Part shown: positions 28,384-38,112 of the stretch, piece after piece | How the letters are laid out: every line of letters starts with the position of its first letter | Numbering within the stretch: the stretch's first letter is position 1 | Assembly (NCBI GenBank): GCA_025356335.1 | Contig: JANXUF010000053.1 | Span: 1 to 64,000, forward strand | DNA: 64,000 nucleotides | Direction: 5' to 3' | DNA from: Actinomycetes bacterium | Lineage (GTDB): Bacteria > Actinomycetota > Acidimicrobiia > Acidimicrobiales > Ilumatobacteraceae | The notes under the pieces: model-generated | Told to the model about the DNA's origin: nothing | The model's input: the letters and a program-made list of their open reading frames with translations, nothing else | The model's database searches: none | Program-made: the position numbers and the translations under genes

Positions 28384-28821
28384 CTACAGCGAGAACCAGT
28401 CCGTGACGATGCCGTCGGCACGCAGACGGATGTTGCCGGTCAGGTTGACCGTACCGTTGAACCAACCGTCCTCGTCGATCGCCAGCGTGAGCGATGCGGT
28501 CGTCGACTCGACCACGACTTCGGTGGGACCAGACGGTGAGATCTGACCACGCAATCCGATCGCCGGTCCGGATTCGACGATCTCCAGGGCGACACTCGAT
28601 GCAGCGCTGGCGAACTCGAGTGTCCGCGGACCATCGCCGGAGCGCACGCCTGTCAGCGCTTCAGTCGAAGAATCGGACAGCAATTCGGCGAGTTCGGCGT
28701 CCACCGCCCGCCATGTGAACGAGGCCTTGGCGGCCGTCATGAGCGCCTCGGGTGGCCTGTCCGAGACCAGCGCCCGCCGCAATTGATCCATCATCTCGCT
28801 GTCGTCGCCTTCGCCGTTCAT
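28384..28821 (-). CDS. Small sigma/CHAT-associated protein: helical N-terminus plus beta-rich C-terminus
   Basis: 145 aa from ATG 28821 with upstream AAAGGGTGG; motif AAKASFTWRAVDAELAELLSDS; last gene of the CHAT-sigma operon. Confidence 0.75.
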   Translation of the reverse strand: MNGEGDDSEMMDQLRRALVSDRPPEALMTAAKASFTWRAVDAELAELLSDSSTEALTGVRSGDGPRTLEFASAASSVALEIVESGPAIGLRGQISPSGPTEVVVESTTASLTLAIDEDGWFNGTVNLTGNIRLRADGIVTDWFSL

Positions 28822-28876
28822 GGTCGCCACCCTTTCTGCATGCCCATCACGAGTGAGGATTTCGTCCGGAAATACA

Positions 28877-29431
28877 TCAACGTGATTCGCCTTCATCGAT
28901 GATCCGGCGCAACCGTTCGAGGCAACGCTGCCGCGTCGGTCCGATGCTCCCCTTGGGGATCTCGAGCGCAGCTGCGACGTCCTCGTAGCTCACGGGAGGA
29001 TCGATGCACAGCAGGCGCAGCAATTCCTGACAACTCGTGCCGAGCTGCTCGATACCGGATCGAAATGCCGCCAGTTGCTCGCCGGCGACGACGGATTCCG
29101 CGGGGTCCTTCCAAGCCGGATCGGCGAATTCCGGCAGGTCGGCATTGGAGCCGACACGCTCACGCTTGCGCGTAATGCGGTAGCACTCGCGTCGCGTGGT
29201 CGTTGCCAACCAGGCAGCAAGCATCGAAGGATCCCGGAGCCGTGCAAGATGTTCGACACATCGCAGCCACACGGTCTGATAGATGTCGGCAGCCTCTGCT
29301 CCGTACATCCCGTGCGAGCGCAGCAGCGACCACACGAGTCCTGAGAACGAGTCGACGAGCAGTGACCACGCACGTTCGTCACCGTCGACAGCCGAGGTGA
29401 TCAGTTCGGCCTGGACGTCCGGATCGAGCAT
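28877..29431 (-). CDS. ECF-type sigma-70 family RNA polymerase sigma factor
   Basis: Region 2 (ADIYQTVWLRCVEHLARLRDPSMLAAWLATTTRRECYR) and region 4 (VSYEDVAAALEIPKGSIGPTRQRCLERLRR). Confidence 0.9.
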   Translation of the reverse strand: MLDPDVQAELITSAVDGDERAWSLLVDSFSGLVWSLLRSHGMYGAEAADIYQTVWLRCVEHLARLRDPSMLAAWLATTTRRECYRITRKRERVGSNADLPEFADPAWKDPAESVVAGEQLAAFRSGIEQLGTSCQELLRLLCIDPPVSYEDVAAALEIPKGSIGPTRQRCLERLRRIIDEGESR

Positions 29432-29480
29432 TGCCCATGACTCTAGAAGGCGCAGGCACGTCGAACGCGACCCATGCTCC

Positions 29481-32207
29481 TCAGCGGACACCGAAAGCGC
29501 CGAAGGCGATCGAGGCGACGAAGCCCTGGTGCGACATCTCATGCACCTCCCGGCGCGCAGCGGTCAACGCTCGAGCGGGTGCCGTTCCAGCGGCGATGCG
29601 GCGGTGGACGTGATTCATCAGCGCCGCCGTGGCGATGTCCGGAACCGGTATGACGCTGGCGATCACCGATCGAGTTCCTCCGGCAAACAACGCCGAGGTG
29701 AAGCCCAACAACTCATCTCCCGGTCTCACAGCTCCAACGCCCGAGTCGCACGCTGCCAGGACCATCGTGTCCGGCGTCGACGTCAGGCGCTCCAGGTCGT
29801 AGACCGTCAGTGGACCGGAGTGCAGTTCGAGCGCAGAGAACATCGGGTTATCGGACCGCAGATGACCATGACAGGCAAAATGGGCGATCGCTGCGCCGTC
29901 GAGCGCAGCCAGCACGTCCGTCGTCGAATCAGCACCGATCGTCGTCGCATCGTCGTACCATCCGGCGGCGTCGGCGATCTCGCCGTCGGCCGCCGCCAGT
30001 CGAGGGCCGGAGCAGAACACGTGACCGGCGGCCCCGGCGTGAACACTGCTGTCGCCACGATCCACGCGAAGCAGCATCGTGGCGCTCGGGACGACGGACA
30101 CGACCGTCTGCAGCCCTGAGCCAGGGACGGTCGACAGCGCCGCCCACGGGATGGCGTGCAACGCAGCGGGTGCCACGATGACGACGTCGTCCACGTCCCC
30201 GAGCCCGCCGATCGGACGGATCAACTGTTCACTCAGCATCGAAAGGCTTTGTTCTGCCGACCGGCGAGCGGCATTGCGCACTGCTGCTGGTGCGCCCGGA
30301 TGGCTGAGCCGCCGCAACGAGAACGCCAATTTCTGTTGCTCGTTCTCGACCGCCGAAGCCTTCGCTTCCAGCCGGGTCAGGCGAAACCGGCCGTTCTGCG
30401 CCACGACCGCTGCGACTACGCCGTCGACGACGACGTAGGACAGCAACGTCCGATCGCCCAAGGCCCGCAGTATGTCGGAGAGTACCGGCGACGTGTCTGT
30501 CTCCATCGAGTCGACGACGTGACGGGTCAGTGCACGAACTCTGTCCTCCAATTCGATCTGGCGTTTGAGCAGAATCCGCTGTTCGGCTCGATCGCCGTCC
30601 GAGAGTTGGCTTCTGGCAACGATGCCGCGAAGTTCGTCGAGTGCTTCCGAGGCTGCTGCAGGCTGTGCGCTGCGACGCAGGCTCGCCTGCGCACGCCATG
30701 CTTCACTCGCCGCGAGGACGTCGCGTCCGCCGCCGCGCGCCAACGCCAACCGTAGACCGATCGCCGCGAGCGCTTCGCCACTCGCCGACGCTGCAGTGCG
30801 CAACTCTGTCGATCCGAGCGAAGCCCTGTGCCGCCGCAACACCTGCAGGCCGGCAGTCACACTGCGACGCGCCCTCGAGGAGTCACCACCGCGCGATTGC
30901 CACATCGACTCTGCGAGCCAGACCGTCGCCTGCTCCAATGCCGGCAGCTTGGAACGGTTCGCCAGCAGTACCGAACGATGACTGCCGGCAATGTCGAGCC
31001 TGCCGAATTCGAGAGCTGCGCTGAAGGCGTCGAAATGCGCCGCAACGAGTTGATTCGGCTGAGATCCGGCGCCGACCAAGTGGGCTGTGGTGCTCAGCTG
31101 CCGGAGCCCGCTGCTCGTTGCCGCCCGACGGCGCAGCAACATCAACTGGCAGATTCTGGCGCCGTTCGTCTGCCCCAATTTGATCTTCATGGCGCGCGTC
31201 AGCGCAGCGATCTCCACGGCCCGGTCGGTCCGCCCAGCGGCAAATGCCGAGCGCATGAGGATTTGTCCGCTCTCTGCGCGGGTATCGAGGTCGGCTCTCG
31301 CTGCGTACGACCACGCCAGTTCGCTCGCCGTGTAGGCCTCCTCGTGCAGATTCCCCCAGAGACAGGTCCACGCTCTGGCGATCGTCGTCCAGGTCTGTAC
31401 GCGGTGCCCCAACTCCTTGGCGCCGCGTTCAGCGTGATCGAGCATCGCCAGCGCATCCGGCAGCTGTCCGACTGCTGCGAAAATCAGGGCTGCATTGCGA
31501 AATGCGCTGTTCGAATCCAACGACGGGGGCCCGGACGCGTAGAAGTCGAGTGTCCGCTGGACAGCCGACAACGCAGCCCTGTAGCGACCCTGTTCGAGCG
31601 CAAGCGTCGCCTCCAATGCTGCAGCATCGGCCCGGTCACGATCCGAGAGATCGCTCCGATGGGACAATTGATTCGCAGACCGCATCGCCTCCTGCGGGTC
31701 ACCTGCGCGCCCAAGGACCCATGCGCGCTGGAATTGCAGATCGAACGTGGGTGTGCCTCGCGTCTCGGCGACGGCACGTTCGATGAAGTCGAGGGACTGC
31801 CGCAGCCTGCCGGCGAACATCATGATGCCCGATGCGCTGACGTAGATGCCTTCTCGTACGGTGCCAGGTGCGAGCTGACCGGCGATCCGCACTGCGGCAA
31901 CGATGTGGCGGCGCGCGCCGTCGACGTCGCCGCCGTCGAGCGCCAGCAACGCCAATACCCGCCGGGCGAGCCCGCGGCCGGCTGACTGCGGGTTCGAGAC
32001 GATCACCGCCCGTCGGGCCAGCTCGGCTGCCTTCGCGGGATCGGTGCCGCGCAGGGCCAAGGCCTGCTCGGCGAGTGCCAGACCGTCGCTGTGTTGGCGA
32101 TCTCCGGCCATCGATCGCCGACGAGATGTATTCGTAGTGTGCTGCCGGTCCTCTTGACTCTGGACGTTGCTCGCCCCGCTGTCGAGGGGAGCAGCAGCGT
32201 CACTCAT
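29481..32207 (-). CDS. TPR-CHAT protease (caspase-like)
   Basis: 908 aa; TPR-like N-terminal helices; C-terminal CHAT with FACHGH (His780) and LAACDSG (Cys820, codon 29748-29750); start may be 32111. Confidence 0.92.
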   Translation of the reverse strand: MSDAAAPLDSGASNVQSQEDRQHTTNTSRRRSMAGDRQHSDGLALAEQALALRGTDPAKAAELARRAVIVSNPQSAGRGLARRVLALLALDGGDVDGARRHIVAAVRIAGQLAPGTVREGIYVSASGIMMFAGRLRQSLDFIERAVAETRGTPTFDLQFQRAWVLGRAGDPQEAMRSANQLSHRSDLSDRDRADAAALEATLALEQGRYRAALSAVQRTLDFYASGPPSLDSNSAFRNAALIFAAVGQLPDALAMLDHAERGAKELGHRVQTWTTIARAWTCLWGNLHEEAYTASELAWSYAARADLDTRAESGQILMRSAFAAGRTDRAVEIAALTRAMKIKLGQTNGARICQLMLLRRRAATSSGLRQLSTTAHLVGAGSQPNQLVAAHFDAFSAALEFGRLDIAGSHRSVLLANRSKLPALEQATVWLAESMWQSRGGDSSRARRSVTAGLQVLRRHRASLGSTELRTAASASGEALAAIGLRLALARGGGRDVLAASEAWRAQASLRRSAQPAAASEALDELRGIVARSQLSDGDRAEQRILLKRQIELEDRVRALTRHVVDSMETDTSPVLSDILRALGDRTLLSYVVVDGVVAAVVAQNGRFRLTRLEAKASAVENEQQKLAFSLRRLSHPGAPAAVRNAARRSAEQSLSMLSEQLIRPIGGLGDVDDVVIVAPAALHAIPWAALSTVPGSGLQTVVSVVPSATMLLRVDRGDSSVHAGAAGHVFCSGPRLAAADGEIADAAGWYDDATTIGADSTTDVLAALDGAAIAHFACHGHLRSDNPMFSALELHSGPLTVYDLERLTSTPDTMVLAACDSGVGAVRPGDELLGFTSALFAGGTRSVIASVIPVPDIATAALMNHVHRRIAAGTAPARALTAARREVHEMSHQGFVASIAFGAFGVR

Positions 32208-32256
32208 CGGCGAGATGCTAGAACGACACTGCGATCACGAACAACGAGGAGACGCC

Positions 32257-33627
32257 ATGGACAACAGCGACCAATCGGACATCACGGTCGTTGCCAGATT
32301 GTGTGTTATCGACGACGACCGTGACTGGGGAAAGCGAATCCCGCAGGATCGCCTCGGTTCCCGGTCGGCGCAGATCGAGCGGGTGCTCGAAAACGGGATC
32401 GATCGCATCAATCCGGAGACCGGCGAGCACGAGCATGTCGACCTCAACATCGCCTATCACGACGACCCGGACAAGGGGTTCGTCTATGCAAGTCGGCGGG
32501 TCGTGATCAATGGTGAACAAGAAGGTGCTCTGCGCCGGGAATATCCCGATCTCTTCACCAAGCAACAGGAACGAGTCGGCGCAGTGACCATTTTGACGAC
32601 GGTCGACACTTCGGTCGATGCGTTGACGGTCGTCGAACAGATCACCGAGAAGTACGGCAACGATGCCGCCTCCGTCGACCACGTGTTCTGGACGAATCAG
32701 AACGGCCACATCATCTGTCGTGAGGGCGACGACCCCGAGCCCGCCGACCGCCCCGATGGTCCGCATCGGGACGACCTCGATCGCGGTCGGGGTGTCCGCA
32801 TCGCCGTCGTCGACAACGGAATCGCCTCAGAAGCGCTCACCGATTCATGGCTCGACGAGATCACCGTCGACCAGGCAGACACCGATCAACTCCGCACCTA
32901 CACGTCGAAGTCCACTGATCCGACGGTCGACCCGAACTCGCTCGATCTCGAAGCTGGGCACGGGACATTCGTCACCGGAGTGATCCGCCAGGTCGCACCC
33001 GGCGCCGAGATCATCATGATCCGGGCACTTGATTCCGACGGTGTCGGGCTCGAATCGCAACTTGCTGCCGGTATCGACCGAGCCATCGCTTCTGGTGCGC
33101 AGATCATCAATCTCAGCGTGGGCGGCTACACGAACGGCGACGCGCCTCCGATGGCCATCATCGATGCGTTGTCACGCGTGCCGGACGACGTCGTCGTCAT
33201 CGCCGCGGCCGGCAACGAAGGGACCAGGCGACCGCTCTACCCTGCGGCGATCGCCGGCGTGCTCGGCGTCGCCGCGCTCGACCTCGAAGGCGCCAACAGG
33301 AACGATTTCGCGACCGCCAAGCTGGCCGCCTATTCGAACCGGCCGCCTGCAGGCGAACATTTCGTGGCGACTGCCGGCCGTTGGACCTCGGTGTTCGTGT
33401 CAGGCGTCGAGAATCCCCTGCGCGACGACCCGCCGGACCGTTTCGACGGGTACGCGGCAGGATCCGGCACGAGCTTCTCGGCTGCAGCGATGACGGGAAT
33501 GGTCGCCGTCGGCGTGTCGCGTTCGGGCTCGACGGCGGCGGAGGTCGTTGCCAAGATCACCCGGCAATTCGCCTCCAGGGTCGCCGGTCAGGACGAGATC
33601 CTGCACGTCGACATCTGGAGTCTCTAG
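32257..33627 (+). CDS. S8 family subtilisin-like serine peptidase, apparently cytoplasmic
   Basis: IAVVDNGI (Asp), GHGTFVTG (His), AAGNEG, GSGTSFSAA (Ser); no signal peptide; SD ACGAGGAG before ATG 32257. Confidence 0.92.
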   Translation: MDNSDQSDITVVARLCVIDDDRDWGKRIPQDRLGSRSAQIERVLENGIDRINPETGEHEHVDLNIAYHDDPDKGFVYASRRVVINGEQEGALRREYPDLFTKQQERVGAVTILTTVDTSVDALTVVEQITEKYGNDAASVDHVFWTNQNGHIICREGDDPEPADRPDGPHRDDLDRGRGVRIAVVDNGIASEALTDSWLDEITVDQADTDQLRTYTSKSTDPTVDPNSLDLEAGHGTFVTGVIRQVAPGAEIIMIRALDSDGVGLESQLAAGIDRAIASGAQIINLSVGGYTNGDAPPMAIIDALSRVPDDVVVIAAAGNEGTRRPLYPAAIAGVLGVAALDLEGANRNDFATAKLAAYSNRPPAGEHFVATAGRWTSVFVSGVENPLRDDPPDRFDGYAAGSGTSFSAAAMTGMVAVGVSRSGSTAAEVVAKITRQFASRVAGQDEILHVDIWSL

Positions 33628-33630
33628 TCG

Positions 33631-34851
33631 TCAGAGCGGAAGGTCGCCGGTCGCCGCTTTGGTCGTTCCATTGTCCTTCCATGCGGCGATCGTCCGCTGG
33701 GCGATGCGCATCTGGTGGATTTCGTCAGCACCGTCGGCGAATCGTGCCCAGCGGGCCTGGGTCATCATGTGCGCCAACGGCGTGTCGGTCGAGTAGCCGA
33801 GGGCGCCGTGGACCTGGATCGCTCTGTCGATGATGCGGTTGAGGGAATTGGCGACGAAGTGCTTGGCCATCGACACTTCGGAGGTGAAGTCGAGCTTGTT
33901 CTCGATCTTGTAGGCAGCGTGGAGGACCATCAGCTTGCACTGGTACATCTCCATCGCCGAGTCGGCGATCAGCCATTGGATGCCCTGTTTTTCGGCAAGC
34001 AACGACCCATGCGAGTACCGATCGAGCGAACGGGCGACCATCATGTCGAGCGCCGTTTCGCACTGGGCGATCCAGCGCATGCAGTGGGCCAGGCGTGCCG
34101 GTCCGAGGCGGTACTGGCCGAGGAGATGACCTTGGCCCTGGCCGCCGAGCATGTTGTCCTTGTGCACCCGCAGATCGGTAATCATGATCTCAGCGTGGTT
34201 GTGGCCGCCGCTCATCGTCTGCACGTCGCGGACCATGACCCAGCCGGGTGACGGCAGGTCGACGATGAACGCCGAGTTCGCAGCCTGGGGGATCTCCGGG
34301 TCCTCCTCCGTACGAGCGATGAGGATGGCGAACTTCGCCCCCCGAGCGCCGGAGATGAACCACTTGTGGCCGTTGATGACCCATTCGTCGCCGTCCCTGT
34401 AGGCGTGCGTCTTGATCAGCGTCGGGTCGGACCCTGCAACTTCCGGTTCGGTCATCGCGAAGCACGACCTCGCCGTTCCATCGCAGAGCGGGCGGAGGTA
34501 CTTCTCCTTCTGCTCTTCCGTGCCCCAATGCTCGATCGTGTGCTGATTCCCCTCGTCCGGCGCCTGGGCGTTGATCACGAACGGCCCGATGCTGACCCTC
34601 GCCGCCTCGGCGCTCACCGCCGCCATCGCTGTCGGACCGAGCCCCATGCCGCCCCACTCCTTCGGCATGTGCGGCAGCCAGATACCCCAGTCGTTGCGTG
34701 CCTTGTGGCGAAGTTTGACGATCGTCTTGACGACCTCGCTGCGATCGTCCTGGTCGATCGCATCCCATCTCGGCCTCACGACGGTGTCCATGAATTCGCG
34801 GACCTTGAGACGCACCTCGTCCACTTCGGGTGCAAACGTGAAGTCAATCAT
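33631..34851 (-). CDS. Acyl-CoA dehydrogenase
   Basis: CFAMTEPEVAGSDPTLI, QVHGALGYSTDTPLAHM; start ATG 34851. Confidence 0.93.
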   Translation of the reverse strand: MIDFTFAPEVDEVRLKVREFMDTVVRPRWDAIDQDDRSEVVKTIVKLRHKARNDWGIWLPHMPKEWGGMGLGPTAMAAVSAEAARVSIGPFVINAQAPDEGNQHTIEHWGTEEQKEKYLRPLCDGTARSCFAMTEPEVAGSDPTLIKTHAYRDGDEWVINGHKWFISGARGAKFAILIARTEEDPEIPQAANSAFIVDLPSPGWVMVRDVQTMSGGHNHAEIMITDLRVHKDNMLGGQGQGHLLGQYRLGPARLAHCMRWIAQCETALDMMVARSLDRYSHGSLLAEKQGIQWLIADSAMEMYQCKLMVLHAAYKIENKLDFTSEVSMAKHFVANSLNRIIDRAIQVHGALGYSTDTPLAHMMTQARWARFADGADEIHQMRIAQRTIAAWKDNGTTKAATGDLPL

Positions 34852-34879
34852 TCGCCCATCCTCGTAGCATCGGTTCCCT

Positions 34880-35587
34880 GTGAGCGAACCGAAGGCATGG
34901 GACCGAACCGAACTTCCAACAGGCGATGCCAAGGCGGCTGCCGTCCGTGAGATGTTCGACACCATCGCGCCCCGATACGACATGGTGAATCGGATCATGA
35001 CGTTTCGGCTCGACGAGCGCTGGCGAAAGCGGGCGATCAACTCGTTGTCACTGCGCGCCGGCAGTGTCGTACTCGATCTGGCATCGGGCACTGGCGACCT
35101 CTGCGTCGGGTTGCGCAGAGCCGGACTCGTCCCGCTGTCGTTCGACCTGTCCTACGGGATGCTCGCCGCCGACCGCAGCGGATCACCACGGGTGCAGGCC
35201 GACATCCTCCGGCTGCCGGTCCCCGACGGATCGGTGGACGGCGTGACCTGCGGTTTCGCGCTGCGTAACCTCGTCGATCTCGGAGATTTCTTCGACGAAT
35301 TGGGCCGAGTCCTGCGTCCCGGCGGCAGGGTCGCGCTGCTGGACGTCGGTATCCCCCACAACCCGCTGGTGCGTTGGGGGCACGGCATCTACTTCGGCAA
35401 GGTCGTCCCGAAGATCGGCGGACTGCTGTCCGACCGCGGCGCCTACCGCTATCTCCCGAAGAGCGTCGCCTACCTTCCTCCCCCGGCGGAGATGATGTCC
35501 AAGCTGCGATCGGCCGGCTTCGCCGATGCGCATCGCGCCGAACTCAGCGGCGGGATCACCCAACTCCTCACCGGCACCCGCTCCTGA
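34880..35587 (+). CDS. menG: Demethylmenaquinone methyltransferase
   Basis: VREMFDTIAPRYDMVNRIMTFRLDERWRK and LDLASGTGDL UbiE motifs. Confidence 0.92.
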   Translation: MSEPKAWDRTELPTGDAKAAAVREMFDTIAPRYDMVNRIMTFRLDERWRKRAINSLSLRAGSVVLDLASGTGDLCVGLRRAGLVPLSFDLSYGMLAADRSGSPRVQADILRLPVPDGSVDGVTCGFALRNLVDLGDFFDELGRVLRPGGRVALLDVGIPHNPLVRWGHGIYFGKVVPKIGGLLSDRGAYRYLPKSVAYLPPPAEMMSKLRSAGFADAHRAELSGGITQLLTGTRS

Positions 35588-35603
35588 ATCTCACCGACCG
35601 TCC

Positions 35604-36785
35604 GTGAGAGCCGTCACCCGTCCGCTGCGCATCGACGTCGATCTCAACGATGTCGCCCGAGGCGACGGCTTCCTGTTCGTCCGTTCCGGTGTCGGTGTCG
35701 CCGGTCGTGGCGTGGCCGCTCGGGTCGACGCCGGAGACGCGGCGGCAGTGTTGGCGTCGATCGACCGTGATGATGTCGTCCGTGCTCCCGGGTGTGGCCC
35801 GATAGCGATCGGCGTACTCCCCTTCGTGCCGGGCGCCGCTGGCGAGCTGATCATCCCCGCCGTGACCGTCACCAAAGGACTCGATGGTCAGCGCTGGATC
35901 ACGGTCATCGACGATGCCGAAGTCGATCTCACAGCACCTGCGGCGCCACAGCCGTCGACGGCCGAATACGTCGTCAGAGCGCTGACACCGACCGAGGTCT
36001 ACCTCGACGCCGTCCGAACGGCGCGTGATGCTGTCAGGGCAGGTGACCTGACGAAGGCGGTCATCTCCAGGGATATCGCCGTCGCCTCCGACCACCCCAT
36101 CGATGTGTACGCGGTGCTCCTCCGGTTGAGAGCGAGTTTTGCCACCAGCTATCGATATTCGATAGACGGTTTCATCGGCGCGTCACCTGAACTGCTCGTC
36201 GAACGTCACGGCAACATCGTTCGCTCGCATCCGGTCGCTGGCACCGCGCCGAGGACCGGCGATCCAGCCACGGACGAACGCATTGCCGCCGGCCTGATCG
36301 ATTCGATGAAGGATCAGATCGAGCACCGGGTCGTGATCGACGTCGTACACGACACGCTGCTTCCATGGTGCAGCTATCTCGACTGGGAGCCCGAGCCGTC
36401 GATCGTCGCCGTCGCCAACGTCCAGCATCTCGGCACGCTCATCGAAGGCCGCCTTTCGGATCCCGCACCGAACGTCCTCACGCTTGCGCGTGCGCTGTCA
36501 CCGACGCCTGCATTGGGCGGGCACCCGCGGGACGCAGCATTGCGGCTGATCGCTTCAGTCGAAGGTCGCGACCGTGGGCGCTACGGCGGCACCGTCGGAT
36601 GGATCGACGCCGACGGCAACGGGACCTGGGCTGTCGCGATCCGCTGCGCTGAGCTGTCGCCGGACCGTCGCACCGCCCGATTGTCCGCAGGCGGCGGCAT
36701 CGTCGCCGACAGCGATCCGCACGCTGAACTGGCCGAGACACAGGCCAAGTTCCAGGCGATGCTGTCGGCGCTCATCCGGCCGTAG
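35604..36785 (+). CDS. menF: Isochorismate synthase
   Basis: HPVAGTAPRTGDP, LSPTPALGGHPRDAAL, GRYGGTVGW; GTG start. Confidence 0.9.
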   Translation: MRAVTRPLRIDVDLNDVARGDGFLFVRSGVGVAGRGVAARVDAGDAAAVLASIDRDDVVRAPGCGPIAIGVLPFVPGAAGELIIPAVTVTKGLDGQRWITVIDDAEVDLTAPAAPQPSTAEYVVRALTPTEVYLDAVRTARDAVRAGDLTKAVISRDIAVASDHPIDVYAVLLRLRASFATSYRYSIDGFIGASPELLVERHGNIVRSHPVAGTAPRTGDPATDERIAAGLIDSMKDQIEHRVVIDVVHDTLLPWCSYLDWEPEPSIVAVANVQHLGTLIEGRLSDPAPNVLTLARALSPTPALGGHPRDAALRLIASVEGRDRGRYGGTVGWIDADGNGTWAVAIRCAELSPDRRTARLSAGGGIVADSDPHAELAETQAKFQAMLSALIRP

Positions 36786-36827
36786 CCGACCTTCGTTGCC
36801 GGCACCCATGACCATCATCTTCGCTGC

Positions 36828-38045
36828 ATGACCATCGTCCTCCTCGTCATCGGCATCGCACTGTTGTTCGTCCGCCCTGCGTGGCTACCGCTGTGGGCGG
36901 GTCCGATCGTTGCCGCTGCGGTCGGGGTATCCACCGGTGTCATCCGCTGGCATCTCAGCAACGAGGCGCTTCGGGTGCTTCGCAATCCGCTGCTGTTCCT
37001 GTTGTTCGCCGTTCCACTCGCCGTGCTGCTCGATCAGATCGGCGTCTTCGCTTCACTGGCGTCAAAGGTCAGCGGTGGCCACCACCTGCTGCTCTGGCTC
37101 TGGGTGTTGGCGGCCGGAGTGACGATCGTCTTCAATCTGGACGCTGCCGTCGTGCTGCTGACGCCGCTCTATATCCGCATCGCTCAGCGTCAGGGGTACC
37201 CGCCGGAGATGTTGGCGTTCCAGCCGGCATTGATGGCCTGCCTGGCATCGAACCCGCTGCCGGTGTCGAATTTGACGAACCTCATCGTCGCCGAAAAGTT
37301 CGATCTCGGTGTCGGCGACTTCGTTGGTCACCTGCTACTGCCGACCGTCCTTGCGTGCGTGGTCGGGTGGTTCGCCTACCGGCGATACTTCGCCGGTGTC
37401 ACCTCGAACGAGGTCCAATCGGTGGACGGCAACGACGTCGCCGGGCACGATGACACCGCCGTTGCCGTCGAAGATCGCGCCGGGGGTGATGTCGACAACC
37501 GTGCGTTGCGGAACGGGCTGCCGATCGTCGGCTTCGTCCTGCTCGGGTTCACGGCCGGCGATGCGCTCGGCATTCCCGGTTGGGTGATCGCCGCGGTCGC
37601 TGTCGCCTGGGCGACGGCGTTGACGCGGACGGTCGCATGGCGGGTTGTCCCCTACGCAGCGATGTTGGTCGCCGTCGGTCTCAGCGTGTTGGTCGCCGGC
37701 GCAGTCCCGCATCTCGGGATCGACCGCCTGTTGGACGCCGGTGGCGTCCTCGGCAATCTGCGGGCGCTCGGGTTCGGGGTGGTCGGTTCGAACGCCTCCA
37801 ACAACCTGCCGGCCGTGCTCGCAGGATCGTCCTCCCTGCACAACTCCTCTCAGGTGTGGTCGTTGCTGATCGGGGTCAACGTCGGCCCCGTGCTCGTGAT
37901 CAGCGGGGCACTCTCCGGCTTGCTGTGGCGCGACACCGCCGCCCGTCTCGACGTGCACGTCTCCGCCCGTCGCTACAGCGAGATCGGCCTACGCGTCGGT
38001 CTGCCGGCATTGCTGATCGCCGGCGCAGCTGTCATCCTGTGGTGA
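36828..38045 (+). CDS. ArsB/SLC13-type ion transporter family protein
   Basis: ~10 TM; FNLDAAVVLLTPLYIRIA and VSNLTNLIVAEKF. Confidence 0.75.
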   Translation: MTIVLLVIGIALLFVRPAWLPLWAGPIVAAAVGVSTGVIRWHLSNEALRVLRNPLLFLLFAVPLAVLLDQIGVFASLASKVSGGHHLLLWLWVLAAGVTIVFNLDAAVVLLTPLYIRIAQRQGYPPEMLAFQPALMACLASNPLPVSNLTNLIVAEKFDLGVGDFVGHLLLPTVLACVVGWFAYRRYFAGVTSNEVQSVDGNDVAGHDDTAVAVEDRAGGDVDNRALRNGLPIVGFVLLGFTAGDALGIPGWVIAAVAVAWATALTRTVAWRVVPYAAMLVAVGLSVLVAGAVPHLGIDRLLDAGGVLGNLRALGFGVVGSNASNNLPAVLAGSSSLHNSSQVWSLLIGVNVGPVLVISGALSGLLWRDTAARLDVHVSARRYSEIGLRVGLPALLIAGAAVILW

Positions 38046-38112
38046 GCACCCCGCAGAACAGATGCACGCAGAGCAGGCACGCGCAAGAGCGGACACGCGA
38101 CCGGCGCGCAGC

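Noticed and set aside
28384-33627. CHAT locus as a type III-E CRISPR (Craspase) system
   Set aside because: No Cas7-11-like gene and no repeat-spacer array found in the window; only the protease/sigma logic is similar.
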